A stretch of 35,723 bases of DNA from a bacterium BMS3Abin08 (lineage in GTDB: Bacteria > Nitrospirota > Thermodesulfovibrionia > Thermodesulfovibrionales > JdFR-85): contig BDTA01000072.1 in NCBI GenBank assembly GCA_002897935.1, forward strand, positions 1-35,723. The letters are read 5' to 3'. The translations under genes were made by a program, and so were the position numbers. Shown here piece by piece: positions 19,474-28,458 of the stretch (its first letter is position 1; every line of letters begins with the position of its first letter). A model generated the notes under the pieces. That model made no database searches and was not told where the DNA came from. It saw only the letters and a program-made list of their open reading frames with translations.

Positions 19474-19854
19474 ATGAATTCTGAAAGTGAACTCAGGGAG
19501 ATGATAGCCGACTACATGGAGCGGGGATTCCTTGAGAATATCATCGATATGTTTAAGCACGACAGCACCCTCTACTCCATGGTCGGTGACCTTATAAGCG
19601 ATGAAAGGATAAGGGTGCGGATCGGCATAACGGCGCTAATGGAGGAACTCGCCGGGGAAAGGCCTCAGGTTGTGAGTCTGGCCGTGCCTTCTCTTGTGCC
19701 ACTGCTGAGTGCGGAATCCCCCACTGTTAGGGGAGATGCAGCATACCTGATGGGACTTACCGGAGATAGTGATGCCATTGAGAAACTCAGGCCCCTCCTT
19801 CGGGACAGCAACCCCCGTGTTGTGGAGATTGTGGAAGAGGTGCTTGGTGGCTGA
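19474..19854 (+). CDS. HEAT-repeat-like small protein
   Basis: A 126-residue all-helical protein. Two or three HEAT-type repeats are visible (about 40-126): RIRVRIGITALMEELAGE, PTVRGDAAYLMGLTGDSDAI and a final PRVVEIVEEVLGG. Function is unknown; such repeats usually bind proteins. The ATG follows AAAGGG at 10 bases, and a TATAAT motif overlaps the start, so the start choice is uncertain. It heads a + strand run with three hydrolases and is separated by 41 bases from the next gene. Confidence 0.75.
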   Translation: MNSESELREMIADYMERGFLENIIDMFKHDSTLYSMVGDLISDERIRVRIGITALMEELAGERPQVVSLAVPSLVPLLSAESPTVRGDAAYLMGLTGDSDAIEKLRPLLRDSNPRVVEIVEEVLGG

Positions 19855-19895
19855 ATACGGTCTTCCGGTTACAATAAATTCTTCCGGGAGGCGGA

Positions 19896-20603
19896 ATGAA
19901 TATTGAAGAAATCACCATGGAGGAGTTTAAAAAGGGGCTTCGCAGGACAAGGACCCTGGTCATACCTTTCGGTACCGTCGAGGAACACGGGAAACACCTG
20001 CCCCTGGGCACGGACACAATTATTGCAGTTGAGGTCCTCAGAAGGGTTGAAGAGAGGAAAGAGGTCTTCATTGCACCCCCCCTTCACTATGGGGTCTGCA
20101 CCTCAACGAAGATGCATCCCGGCACAATCACGATCACGCCGGAGACCCTCAGGCGCCTTGCCGCGGACATCATCAGGGACGCCCATCTCAAGGGGATCAG
20201 GAACTTTATCCTCGTCTCCGGACACGGCGGCGGGCTTCATATGAATGCCCTTAAGGAGGTGGCGGAGATGCTGGTGGATGAGCACGATGTAAGGATTGCC
20301 GTTGTCTCACCCTATGAGATCCTCTGGAAGGAGATCGCGGGGGTCGCCGAAACGGAAAACGACTCGCATGCAGGAGAGATAGAGACCTCCCTGGTTCTTA
20401 CCCTCAGGCCCGAACTCGTAAAGGGACGTTCAAAAGAGGAGTATCCTAAGTTTCCGAAGCCCCTCGTGGTGAGAGACAAGCTGAAGTACTGGCCTGGAGG
20501 GGTATGGGGCAATCCCGGCAAGGCAACCCCCGAGAAGGGCGAGCGGGTGATCGGGATCATCGTTGATAAAATAGTGGAGATTATTGAGATGGTTGAGAAA
20601 TGA
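19896..20603 (+). CDS. Creatininase-family amidohydrolase
   Basis: A 235-residue member of the creatinine amidohydrolase/MftE family. Metal-binding motifs seen: GTVEEHGKHLPLGTD (E30, H31 or H34, D40), SGHGGGLHMNAL near residue 110 and SHAGEIETSLVL near 160. Family members cleave cyclic amides or peptides using two divalent metals; the substrate here is unknown. SD GGGAGG precedes the ATG. Its stop overlaps the next start by four bases. Confidence 0.88.
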   Translation: MNIEEITMEEFKKGLRRTRTLVIPFGTVEEHGKHLPLGTDTIIAVEVLRRVEERKEVFIAPPLHYGVCTSTKMHPGTITITPETLRRLAADIIRDAHLKGIRNFILVSGHGGGLHMNALKEVAEMLVDEHDVRIAVVSPYEILWKEIAGVAETENDSHAGEIETSLVLTLRPELVKGRSKEEYPKFPKPLVVRDKLKYWPGGVWGNPGKATPEKGERVIGIIVDKIVEIIEMVEK

Positions 20604-21163
20604 AACAAGGGATTGAGAGGTTTTTAATCGGGAAAGAGGATGCCGTTCTTGTAATCATTGACATCCAGGAGAGGCTCGCGCGCGTCATGGAGGAAAGGCA
20701 GCGGGTTATAGAGAACTGTCTCCATCTTATCGATCTGGCAGAATTGCACGGTATCCCGGTGATCGTTACCGAGCAGTATCCAAAGGGGCTCGGCAGCACC
20801 GTGGATGAGATCAGGTCGGCACTGAAGGAGAACCGTCCCCTTGAGAAAATAACCTTCAGTTGCTGTGATGATCGGTCATTCATGGACTCCCTCGGATCTC
20901 TAAAGAGGGGAAGGATTGTTCTCACCGGGATGGAGACTCACGTATGTGTGCTCCAGACCTGCCTGGGACTGCTTAAGGAGGGCTATTCGGTGCATGTTGT
21001 ATCAGATGCCGTCACCTCGCGCAAGGCGGAGGACAGCAATACCGGCATTGAGTTCATGAGGGATGCCGGGGCCGTGATTACCTGTGCGGAGACCGTCCTC
21101 TTTCAGGTTCTGAAGGTTGCGGGGACAGAGGAGTTCAGGGCGATCTCCCGGAGGATAAGGTAA
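20600..21163 (+). CDS. Isochorismatase-family cysteine hydrolase
   Basis: A 187-residue hydrolase with the Asp-Lys-Cys triad of the family visible: D21 (VLVIIDIQERL), K83 (PLEKITFSC) and C116 (GMETHVCVLQTCL). The VTEQYPKGLG segment is close to YcaC-like proteins. Family members hydrolyse isochorismate, nicotinamide or other amides; the substrate is not determinable from sequence. It is coupled by stop/start overlaps to genes on both sides. Confidence 0.88.
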   Translation: MKQGIERFLIGKEDAVLVIIDIQERLARVMEERQRVIENCLHLIDLAELHGIPVIVTEQYPKGLGSTVDEIRSALKENRPLEKITFSCCDDRSFMDSLGSLKRGRIVLTGMETHVCVLQTCLGLLKEGYSVHVVSDAVTSRKAEDSNTGIEFMRDAGAVITCAETVLFQVLKVAGTEEFRAISRRIR

Positions 21164-21822
21164 TGGAGGCGGCCCGGGTTACAACCATATATCTAATACG
21201 GCATGGCCACACAGTGGACGGCGATGAAGAACGTTACAAGGGTCACATTGACGTGGAACTCTCTGAAGAGGGACGAAGGCAGGTTCGTGAGCTTGCAAAA
21301 GGGCTCAGATCAGCGGAGTATCTGCCGGATGTCATTTACAGTTCCGACCTTATCAGGGCAAGAGAGTCGGCTGCAATAATAGGAAGGGAGTTCAATTTAG
21401 GGACACTGATCCGGGAGGGCCTGAGGGAGCGGGGCTTCGGGGTATGGGAAGGTATGAGCTTTGAGGAGATTGCCTCGGGATATCCTGATGAATTTAAAAA
21501 GTGGAAAGAGGATCCCCTGAACTTTAGTCCTCCGGGTGGTGAGAGTACCCTGGAGGTTCACATACGTGTAAGAAGGGTCCTAAGGGGGGTGTTGGACCGG
21601 CATGAGGGGGAGACGGTATTTCTTGTCTCCCATGGTGGTGTCAACAGGGTGCTGCTTGCGCACCTTATGGGCCTTCCACTCGAGAACATCTTCAGGATTG
21701 AGCAGGATTATGGCTGTGTTAATAGAATCAGGTTTTTTGAAGACGGATTTTCCCTTATAATGCTTGTAAATGGCATTTTTTACAGCAAGCGCAGTAATAA
21801 AAACCGGATAATCCAGCGGTAA
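21163..21822 (+). CDS. Histidine phosphatase (phosphoglycerate mutase/CobC-like)
   Basis: A 219-residue branch-1 histidine phosphatase. LIRHGHT has the nucleophile His14; the acid/base part is in LRERGFGVWEG (residues 87-97) and the second His is H157 in VSHGGVNR. The GVWEGMSFEEI motif resembles alpha-ribazole phosphatase and broad-specificity GpmB-like enzymes. No cobalamin genes are near, so I do not assign cobC. The start TAATG overlaps the upstream stop. Confidence 0.88.
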   Translation: MEAARVTTIYLIRHGHTVDGDEERYKGHIDVELSEEGRRQVRELAKGLRSAEYLPDVIYSSDLIRARESAAIIGREFNLGTLIREGLRERGFGVWEGMSFEEIASGYPDEFKKWKEDPLNFSPPGGESTLEVHIRVRRVLRGVLDRHEGETVFLVSHGGVNRVLLAHLMGLPLENIFRIEQDYGCVNRIRFFEDGFSLIMLVNGIFYSKRSNKNRIIQR

Positions 21823-21868
21823 AGCCCTCCGAGCAAAGGTCGGGGATGAAGGCAAGGTGCATTGTAAA
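21823..21868. repeat. Repeat B3
   Basis: It begins AGCCCTCCGAGCAAAGGTCGG and ends AAGGCAAGGTGCATTGTAAAG, matching B1 and B2 at both ends. It starts exactly at the stop of the phosphatase gene and lies in a convergent gap. Confidence 0.7.
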
Positions 21869-21928
21869 GAGGGTTCCGGTGTCAAAAATGGCGGCATGAT
21901 TGAGGCTGGAGGGGTTCCGCCGTCTTAA

Positions 21929-23191
21929 TTAATGAGTAAAGGCAAGGTCCCTGTGTATGACTACACTGTTTCTGCCGTTTTTTTTGGCCTCGTAGAGTGC
22001 GTCGTCCGCCTTTTTTATTACCGTCTCAATGCTGTCGCCATCCTGTGGAAATGTGGCTATCCCTCCGCTGATCGAGATGAACCCGAGGGGTTGAGTTCTG
22101 TGGAAGGGAAAGGGGTGCTCCGAGATCCCGGTTCTTGTGCGTTCAGCATAAATGTAGGCATCATCCTTGGAGATTCCAGGTAGCATAACAATGAATTCTT
22201 CTCCCCCGAAGCGTGCTGCTACAGAACTCTTGCGGGTGATTGCAAGAATCAGCCTGCTCAGTTCTTTCAGAAGACGGTCTCCGGCGGGGTGCCCGTTGGT
22301 GTCATTGTAATGTTTGAAGTGGTCAATATCGAAGATGAAAAATGAAAGAGGCGTCCCCTCTCGGATCGATATCTCCGCCAGTGATAAGCACCTGCGATAG
22401 AAGAACCGGCGGTTGTACAGACCTGTGAGGGGGTCTGTGGTTGCTTCGTCCTGCCATCCTTTCAACTGGCTCTGGTTTATGAGTGTAACGCCGGCAATAT
22501 CAGAAATCAGTTTAAGGAGGGGTTTTTCATTGTTGGAGGAATTTTTGACCTTTCCGATGCTAATAACACCAAAGATCTGATCCTTAAAAACAATAGGGGA
22601 GGCCATCCAGAGCCTCTCATCGTCTTTGACCTGTACGCCGGTTGTTTTGCGTTGGATGGAGTCTCCCATAATCCCGTTTCCATTTGTTCCCCTGACCTTT
22701 ATAGTCCTGTGTTCTGCGGCCTTTCCGACAAGGCCTTCACCTATTGAGTATGTTACCTCCCAGGGTTTTTTGCTTCCATTGTTAATCTTTTTCAGGATCT
22801 TTCTCTGCCGGTCGAAAAGGTAAATCTCTATCAGGTCCGCGGGGATGATATCTCTTGTAAGCCGGGTGAGGGTGGTTGTAAGTTCCTTGAGGTCTGTGGT
22901 GGAATAGAGATTTTTTACAATCCCCGGGAAATTAATAATGAATCTCAGATAGCGGGTGTTTACATCACTCAATCTGTTAATTTCAGATTTGAGATCTTTT
23001 ACTTTCCGGTCGGCAACGGCTTCCAGCGAGCTTTTTCTGTTTATAGCGGGGTTGTCGATCTGGGTGACGTAATGCCTTCTTGAAACGGTGCGTTTCCCTC
23101 CAAGGTGACCCAATACATAGGCAGATAAAACTATTAATACAGTGATGAGGGTTTTCGTGTTTAGTGTAGTGTATATTATATCTTCAATCAT
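21929..23191 (-). CDS. GAF-GGDEF diguanylate cyclase, membrane-anchored
   Basis: I start at the ATG giving MIEDIIYTTLNTKTL (420 residues); the ORF is open 17 codons further only from a TTG. One N-terminal membrane segment (about residues 13-30) is followed by a short linker coiled coil (about 60-85), a GAF domain (about 95-240) and a GGDEF domain (about 250-415). The active-site loop is GGEEF (329-333), which can be catalytic for c-di-GMP synthesis. The inhibitory site expected as RxxD five residues before it is RKSS, so product inhibition may be absent. It is convergent with the phosphatase gene. Confidence 0.92.
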   Translation of the reverse strand: MIEDIIYTTLNTKTLITVLIVLSAYVLGHLGGKRTVSRRHYVTQIDNPAINRKSSLEAVADRKVKDLKSEINRLSDVNTRYLRFIINFPGIVKNLYSTTDLKELTTTLTRLTRDIIPADLIEIYLFDRQRKILKKINNGSKKPWEVTYSIGEGLVGKAAEHRTIKVRGTNGNGIMGDSIQRKTTGVQVKDDERLWMASPIVFKDQIFGVISIGKVKNSSNNEKPLLKLISDIAGVTLINQSQLKGWQDEATTDPLTGLYNRRFFYRRCLSLAEISIREGTPLSFFIFDIDHFKHYNDTNGHPAGDRLLKELSRLILAITRKSSVAARFGGEEFIVMLPGISKDDAYIYAERTRTGISEHPFPFHRTQPLGFISISGGIATFPQDGDSIETVIKKADDALYEAKKNGRNSVVIHRDLAFTH

Positions 23192-23684
23192 GCTTCTACC
23201 CGGTTTATGCGGCAAAGAATTGCAATTATTATTCCAGTGCAATAATGAAGGGGTGGGCCATTAAGCCGGAGAGCAATTTAACTTGCTGAAATTAAAGAAA
23301 ACTTTAATGCCTTGTGCCTATATTATTTCAAATGGCACGGCGAGGGGTGCGGACTCGTTTGGGGAGATATTTTAAGCATAAAAGGGGAATATTATGTAAG
23401 ATGCCGTCAATAATTTGTCATGCAGGAGGATTCTGTTGTTGCAGTCATTAGTCATTCCCGCAATCCCGAACGCATTCGGGAGTCGGGAATCCTTCTTAAA
23501 GAACGATTCCGGACAAGCCGGAATGACACTGTGCGTTGTGGCTAATATTTAGTTGAATTTAAAGCCTGTCTTCAACTAAAACACGAAAGAGCCTGAATAT
23601 TATGCCATAGGGGATATATAGGCTTGAGTATTTGAGGTTTATAACAGGGTTTGCTCCGGCCCCCATTTTCTTGCCATAGAGATG
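23192..23684. other. Gene-free gap with repeat A3
   Basis: No ORF is convincing here. From 23240 to 23440 the sequence is AT-rich and includes an ATTAAAG/CTTTAAT hairpin (near 23290-23310) and a GTGCC/GGCAC pair (near 23316-23340), possible control sites of the GGDEF gene. Repeat A3 and its flank occupy 23451-23596. Confidence 0.6.
23451..23596. repeat. Palindromic element A3 with shared flank
   Basis: The core GTCATTCCCGCAATCCCGAA...GCCGGAATGACA (23451-23527) is the reverse orientation of the A1/A2 core. The flank after it (23528-23596, containing GCCTGTCTT and AACACGA) matches the flank of A4 at 33652-33722, so the repeat unit extends well past the palindrome. Confidence 0.75.
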
Positions 23685-24500
23685 TTAAGGGGGGGCCGGC
23701 CCTGCAAATACACTCATTACCTCTTTCAATAATTCTCCATGAAGGAAGGGGTTGCCGGCTACTATGTTGCCTGTTGACAGGTAATCGGGCCTCCCGCTGA
23801 AACCGGTTACAATTCCGCCGGCCTCCTGTATTATAAGGCTTCCTGCAGCTATGTCCCATGGGCTGAGACCGAATTCAAAAAATGCATCACATCTTCCACA
23901 GGCAAGGTAGGCAAGGTCGATGGCAGCGGAGCCGGCCCTTCTTAGGTCACTTGCCCGGAGAAACAGTTTTCTGAAGAGTTCGAGGTACTCATCAATGATA
24001 TCCTTGTTGCGGAAGGGAAATCCCGTTGTTATGAGACTCTCCTTCAGGGTGCGGGTTCCGGATACCCTTATTCGGTTTTCATTCAGAAAGGCCCCGTTGC
24101 CCTTCTCTGCAGTGAAGAGTTCATCCCTCAGGGGATCAAGGATAACACCCATGACTATCTCTTTGGCATATTCAAGCGCTATTGAGACAGAGAAGACAGG
24201 ATATGCATGGATATAATTTGTAGTACCGTCCAGGGGGTCAATTATCCAGCGGTATCCGCCGGTTCCGGCCTCTTTAACGGATTCTTCGGCAAGAAAGGCA
24301 TGGTTGGGGAACTCCTCTTTAATTGTACCGACAATTATCTCCTCCGACTCTTTATCAACACGCGTAACAAAATCCGACGCCTGCTTCAGCCCGATGTCCT
24401 TTTTTGAGACCCTGCCGAGGTTTCTGAGAATAAGTTCACCTGCAAGCCTTGCAGCCCTGACCGCGGTGTCAAGGAACCCCTCTCTTTCATTTAAAAACAT
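23685..24500 (-). CDS. Inositol-monophosphatase-family phosphatase
   Basis: A 271-residue Mg-dependent phosphatase. The metal-binding residues are seen in FLAEESV (E72/E73), WIIDPLDGTTNY (D88, D91) and GLSPWDIAAGSLIIQEAGG (D216). Family members hydrolyse myo-inositol-1-phosphate, fructose-1,6-bisphosphate or 3'-phosphoadenosine compounds; SuhB-type is the closest by eye, but the substrate is open. It is divergent from the DUF4124 gene, with a 54-base shared gap. Confidence 0.93.
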   Translation of the reverse strand: MFLNEREGFLDTAVRAARLAGELILRNLGRVSKKDIGLKQASDFVTRVDKESEEIIVGTIKEEFPNHAFLAEESVKEAGTGGYRWIIDPLDGTTNYIHAYPVFSVSIALEYAKEIVMGVILDPLRDELFTAEKGNGAFLNENRIRVSGTRTLKESLITTGFPFRNKDIIDEYLELFRKLFLRASDLRRAGSAAIDLAYLACGRCDAFFEFGLSPWDIAAGSLIIQEAGGIVTGFSGRPDYLSTGNIVAGNPFLHGELLKEVMSVFAGPAPP

Positions 24501-24554
24501 GATTTAATATATAACATTTTATTAGTATAGTAAAAGGCCAGGGAAGGAGAAGCT

Positions 24555-25337
24555 ATGGTAATCATCAAGAAGAGTTTGACGAATTCAGTTTTTTTGATCA
24601 TTGTTTTTCTGTTTGTTGTTCAGCTTTTCAGTGCACGGAACGCAGCTTCAGAGAAGCTGTATAAATGGACGGATAAGAGGGGAGCGACTCATATCACCGA
24701 CTATCCCCCTCCTGACAGCGAGAAGAGAGAAGGCCCTGTGGTAGTCATAGAGGAAGAACCCGGGCTCAAGCTTGACAGGACAATTGTATACACCGCCGGT
24801 CCCTTTCTCTCGGCCAAGGCAAAGAGACTGCAGGGGAGGTTACGTGAAGGCTTAAGGGCTCTCTCCGACATCCCGTCACGGGGGACTGCGTTCATCCTCC
24901 TCTTTATAGGCATACCGGTAGTTCTCCACCTCTACTATGCCCTGTGCCTTTATCTCTTCAGCCGCAAACTCGGAGTCTCCTCTGCATGGCTTGCCTGGGT
25001 GCCCGCTCTCAATGTCTTTCCCCTGGTGAGCGCGGCTGGAAAGCCCTGGTGGTGGGGGGTGCTTTTCCTCTTGCCCCTGTCGGGGTTAATACCACTGCTT
25101 TATTCCAACGTCTATATGGTTGCGGCACTCTTTGTCGTATGTATAGTCGATTTAGTCCTCTGTGTTATCGTATGGATGAGAATTTGTACCAGCCTCTGGA
25201 TAAACAGGTGGGTCGGCCTGCTGATTTTCGTGCCCCTGGTGCAGTTGGTTCTTATAGGTTATCTTGCCTTCAAGCGGGAGCCTCAGGAGGAGGCCTATGG
25301 GGGTATGCGGGATCCTGATGATGTATCACGGTCCTGA
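24555..25337 (+). CDS. DUF4124-containing polytopic membrane protein
   Basis: A 260-residue protein. It has a signal-anchor-like hydrophobic start (about residues 11-26), then a DUF4124-type module (LYKWTDKRGATHITDYPPP, 35-53) expected to be outside the cytoplasm. Four or five hydrophobic segments follow (about 111-135, 143-160, 167-183, 187-208, 219-237), with Trp-rich loops (GKPWWWGV). The fusion of DUF4124 to this membrane region is unusual to me; function is unknown. GGAAGGAG precedes the ATG. The Arg/Lys-rich tail is cytoplasmic. Confidence 0.75.
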   Translation: MVIIKKSLTNSVFLIIVFLFVVQLFSARNAASEKLYKWTDKRGATHITDYPPPDSEKREGPVVVIEEEPGLKLDRTIVYTAGPFLSAKAKRLQGRLREGLRALSDIPSRGTAFILLFIGIPVVLHLYYALCLYLFSRKLGVSSAWLAWVPALNVFPLVSAAGKPWWWGVLFLLPLSGLIPLLYSNVYMVAALFVVCIVDLVLCVIVWMRICTSLWINRWVGLLIFVPLVQLVLIGYLAFKREPQEEAYGGMRDPDDVSRS

Positions 25338-25350
25338 AAACGCATGAAAT

Positions 25351-25412
25351 GTCATTCCGTATAGAACTGAAGCAGGTTCAGAACCTGCCTTGAATTCATT
25401 TCAGGGATGACA
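25351..25412. repeat. TCATTCC-type repeat with perfect inner palindrome
   Basis: GTCATTCC at the left and GGATGAC at the right bracket a perfect inverted repeat, GCAGGTTC (25372-25379) and GAACCTGC (25381-25388). It lies between the convergent DUF4124 and selenoprotein genes and could terminate transcription from both sides, although no T-run is adjacent. Confidence 0.55.
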
Positions 25413-25470
25413 GTTAACGGCTTTTTCAACTGACAGCCATGTGCTGACCTTGCGGGATTTTAGCCGCTAA

Positions 25471-25989
25471 TCAATTGGCGAGTAATTCTTTTATTTCATC
25501 ATCAAAATCATTGATAAGCTCATCCGCCCAGCCGACCTGCCTGTAGGCGAGCCGGCCCCGGGAATCAATTATAACGAACGCTGGGACCCCCTTTGATATG
25601 AACTTGCTGTATACCTTCATGTCCCTGTCAAGGAGCACAGGCCAGTTCTTTTTGTATTTCTCAACAAACTCCTTTACTTTATCGGCATCCTCTCCGCGGT
25701 TTATTGCAAGGAAGACTACATCGGGGTTGCCTGAAAACCTTCCGGCCAGTTTCCCTATCCCGGGGAAAGAAATCCGGCAGTATTGTCACCATGTGTTGAA
25801 GAATTCAATAAATATGACCCGTCCACTGTAATCATTCAGACTTACTGCGTCTCCATTTAGAGATGGAAGGGTGAAGTCTTCCACCCTCTCCCCTATATCA
25901 TATACTTTTACATTGCTGCATCCGGAAAGGAGTATCAGGGGAAGGCATAGCAGGATTATTTTTAAATAATAATTATTATAGATTGCCAT
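25471..25989 (-). CDS. Selenocysteine-containing thioredoxin-fold (TlpA/ResA-like) lipoprotein, UxxC
   Basis: Reading through one TGA (25786-25788) gives 172 residues. Residues 1-24 are a lipoprotein signal (hydrophobic IILLCLPLILL, lipobox LSGC, C24). The fold starts with DFTLPSLNGDAVSLNDYSG and FIEFFNTW. TGA is residue 68, then QYCR: W-U-x-x-C-R replaces the usual W-C-x-x-C-R. After it the frame stays open for 104 residues, with cis-Pro136 (KGVPAFVIIDSRG) and a C-terminal helix, all proper for the family. AAGGAG lies nine bases before the ATG. The product would be an exported redox protein. It is the last gene after gap and pgk. A recent nonsense mutation is the rival reading, but TGA at exactly the catalytic Cys plus the hairpin favour Sec. 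Confidence 0.85.
25742..25788 (-). promoter_or_regulatory. Candidate bacterial SECIS element with its UGA
   Basis: Starting 20 bases after the UGA at 25786-25788, UUUCCC (25768-25763) pairs perfectly with GGGAAA (25755-25750) and closes a seven-base loop CGGGAUA. A lower helix CCGG/CCGG (25777-25774 with 25745-25742) extends the stem across a small internal loop. The apical loop begins 24 bases past the UGA and has G at its second position, as expected of bacterial SECIS elements recognised by SelB. It lies inside the coding frame, as bacterial SECIS elements do. Confidence 0.7.
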
Positions 25990-26058
25990 GGATTAAGGCT
26001 CCTTGCATCGGGTTTGGGGGTAAAGGCGGCCAGGGGTTTACAGGTTGCCTGAAAGGGC

Positions 26059-26073
26059 CCCGCCTGGTGCGGG
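26059..26073 (-). terminator. Weak hairpin after pgk
   Basis: CCCGC and GCGGG (5 bp, 5-base loop) lie 55 bases beyond the pgk stop and before the selenoprotein gene; on the - strand GCCCTTT follows. It is too short to be confident, and read-through into the selenoprotein gene is plausible. Confidence 0.3.
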
Positions 26074-26127
26074 AATGTGGCTGCTGTGAGGTCGAAATCA
26101 TTCGGTATATGGCCGGCTTCCGTTCCC

Positions 26128-27357
26128 TCAGCTCTTCTTGTCGGTTAGTGCCGCTATCCCCGGTAGTTCCTTGCCCTCAAGGAGCTGGAGGGTGGCACCT
26201 CCACCGGTGGAGATAAAGGATATGCTGTCAGACACACCTGCCTGGTGAACGGCGAGGTCGGTATCACCTCCACCCACAATGGTCAGGGCATAGGCATCTG
26301 CAACAGAGCGGGCAACGGCAAATGTTCCCCTGGAGAAGGCATCAACCTCAAATACCCCCATCGGTCCATTCCAGAGTATTGTTTTTGCGTTTTGCAGCGC
26401 CTCTGAAAAGAGCCTGGCCGTTGCCGGGCCGATATCAAGGGCCTTCCATCCCGGTGGGATCTCAAGGGTTGGGACAATCTTTGTCTCACTCCCGGGTTCA
26501 AGGGCATGGGCTATCACACAGTCCACGGGAAGGTAAAACTTCACACCCCTGGCCTTGAGCTTTTTCCTGATTCTCTGTGCCGTCTCAAGCATATTCTTCT
26601 CAACGAGAGAATCTCCAACCTCATAACCCATTGCCTTGATGAATGTATATGCCATGCCTCCGCCGATCAGTACCTTATCCACATTTGCCTCGAGATTCTC
26701 AAGGACACCTATCTTGCCGGAGACCTTTGCACCACCGAGGATGGCCACAAAGGGACGGACAGGATTGTTAACCACTCCTTTCAGGTACTCTATTTCCTTC
26801 TTCAGGAGAAAACCGGCAGCCGAAGGAATGAACTTTGGGATACCCACAATCGAGGCATGGTTCCTGTGGGCCGTTCCGAATGCATCGTTAATATAGTAAT
26901 CGGCAAGTTCTGCAAGCCCCTTGGCGAAGCCTTCATCATTTGCCTCCTCCCCTTCGTGGAACCTCAGGTTCTCGAGAACTATAACATCACCGGGCTGCAT
27001 CTTATCGATGATGTTCTTTACCTGATGTCCTACACAGTCAGGAGAGAAAATCACCTCCTTGTTAAGCAGCCTCCGCAGCCTCTTGGCAACCGGGGCGAGG
27101 CTGTCCCGGGGATTCACCTTTCCCTTTGGCCTTCCGAGGTGAGAGGCCAGAATAACCTTTGCCCCTTCATCGATGGCATAGTTTATGGTTGGGAGTGACG
27201 AACGTATACGTCGGTCATCTGTAATATTGAGGTTTTCGTCGAGGGGTACGTTGAAATCCACCCTCACAAAGACCCTCTTTCCCTTAAGATCAAGGTCTTC
27301 TATCGTAAGCTTTCCGATGACATCCTTGATCGGGGATGGATTGAGATTGTTTTTCAT
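26128..27357 (-). CDS. pgk: Phosphoglycerate kinase
   Basis: A 409-residue glycolytic enzyme that makes ATP from 1,3-bisphosphoglycerate. Motifs seen: [65 protein letters not shown] and the C-terminal [18 protein letters not shown]. About 15 extra residues precede the family start; GGAGACAG lies before the ATG used. It follows gap by 23 bases, the usual glycolytic pair. Confidence 0.98.
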   Translation of the reverse strand: MKNNLNPSPIKDVIGKLTIEDLDLKGKRVFVRVDFNVPLDENLNITDDRRIRSSLPTINYAIDEGAKVILASHLGRPKGKVNPRDSLAPVAKRLRRLLNKEVIFSPDCVGHQVKNIIDKMQPGDVIVLENLRFHEGEEANDEGFAKGLAELADYYINDAFGTAHRNHASIVGIPKFIPSAAGFLLKKEIEYLKGVVNNPVRPFVAILGGAKVSGKIGVLENLEANVDKVLIGGGMAYTFIKAMGYEVGDSLVEKNMLETAQRIRKKLKARGVKFYLPVDCVIAHALEPGSETKIVPTLEIPPGWKALDIGPATARLFSEALQNAKTILWNGPMGVFEVDAFSRGTFAVARSVADAYALTIVGGGDTDLAVHQAGVSDSISFISTGGGATLQLLEGKELPGIAALTDKKS

Positions 27358-27380
27358 TAACTGTCTCCGGTTACCTTGGT

Positions 27381-28421
<1,041 letters not shown>

Positions 28422-28458
28422 TTATCTGATAACCCAGAACAAAGCTTACCCCTTAGTA

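Noticed and set aside
19454-19475. TTGGTT-17-TATAAT promoter before the HEAT gene
   Set aside because: The TATAAT overlaps the chosen start codon, so transcription would begin inside the gene; only usable if translation starts later.
23685-23859. Arg/Pro-rich ORF overlapping the 3' end of the phosphatase gene
   Set aside because: It is a frame shadow of the inositol-monophosphatase gene continuing into the repeat-containing gap.
25471-25989. Reading the thioredoxin-like gene as a plain pseudogene
   Set aside because: A single TGA exactly at the catalytic Cys, an intact remaining frame and a SECIS-like hairpin fit Sec better than decay. Kept as the alternative because Sec machinery cannot be checked here.
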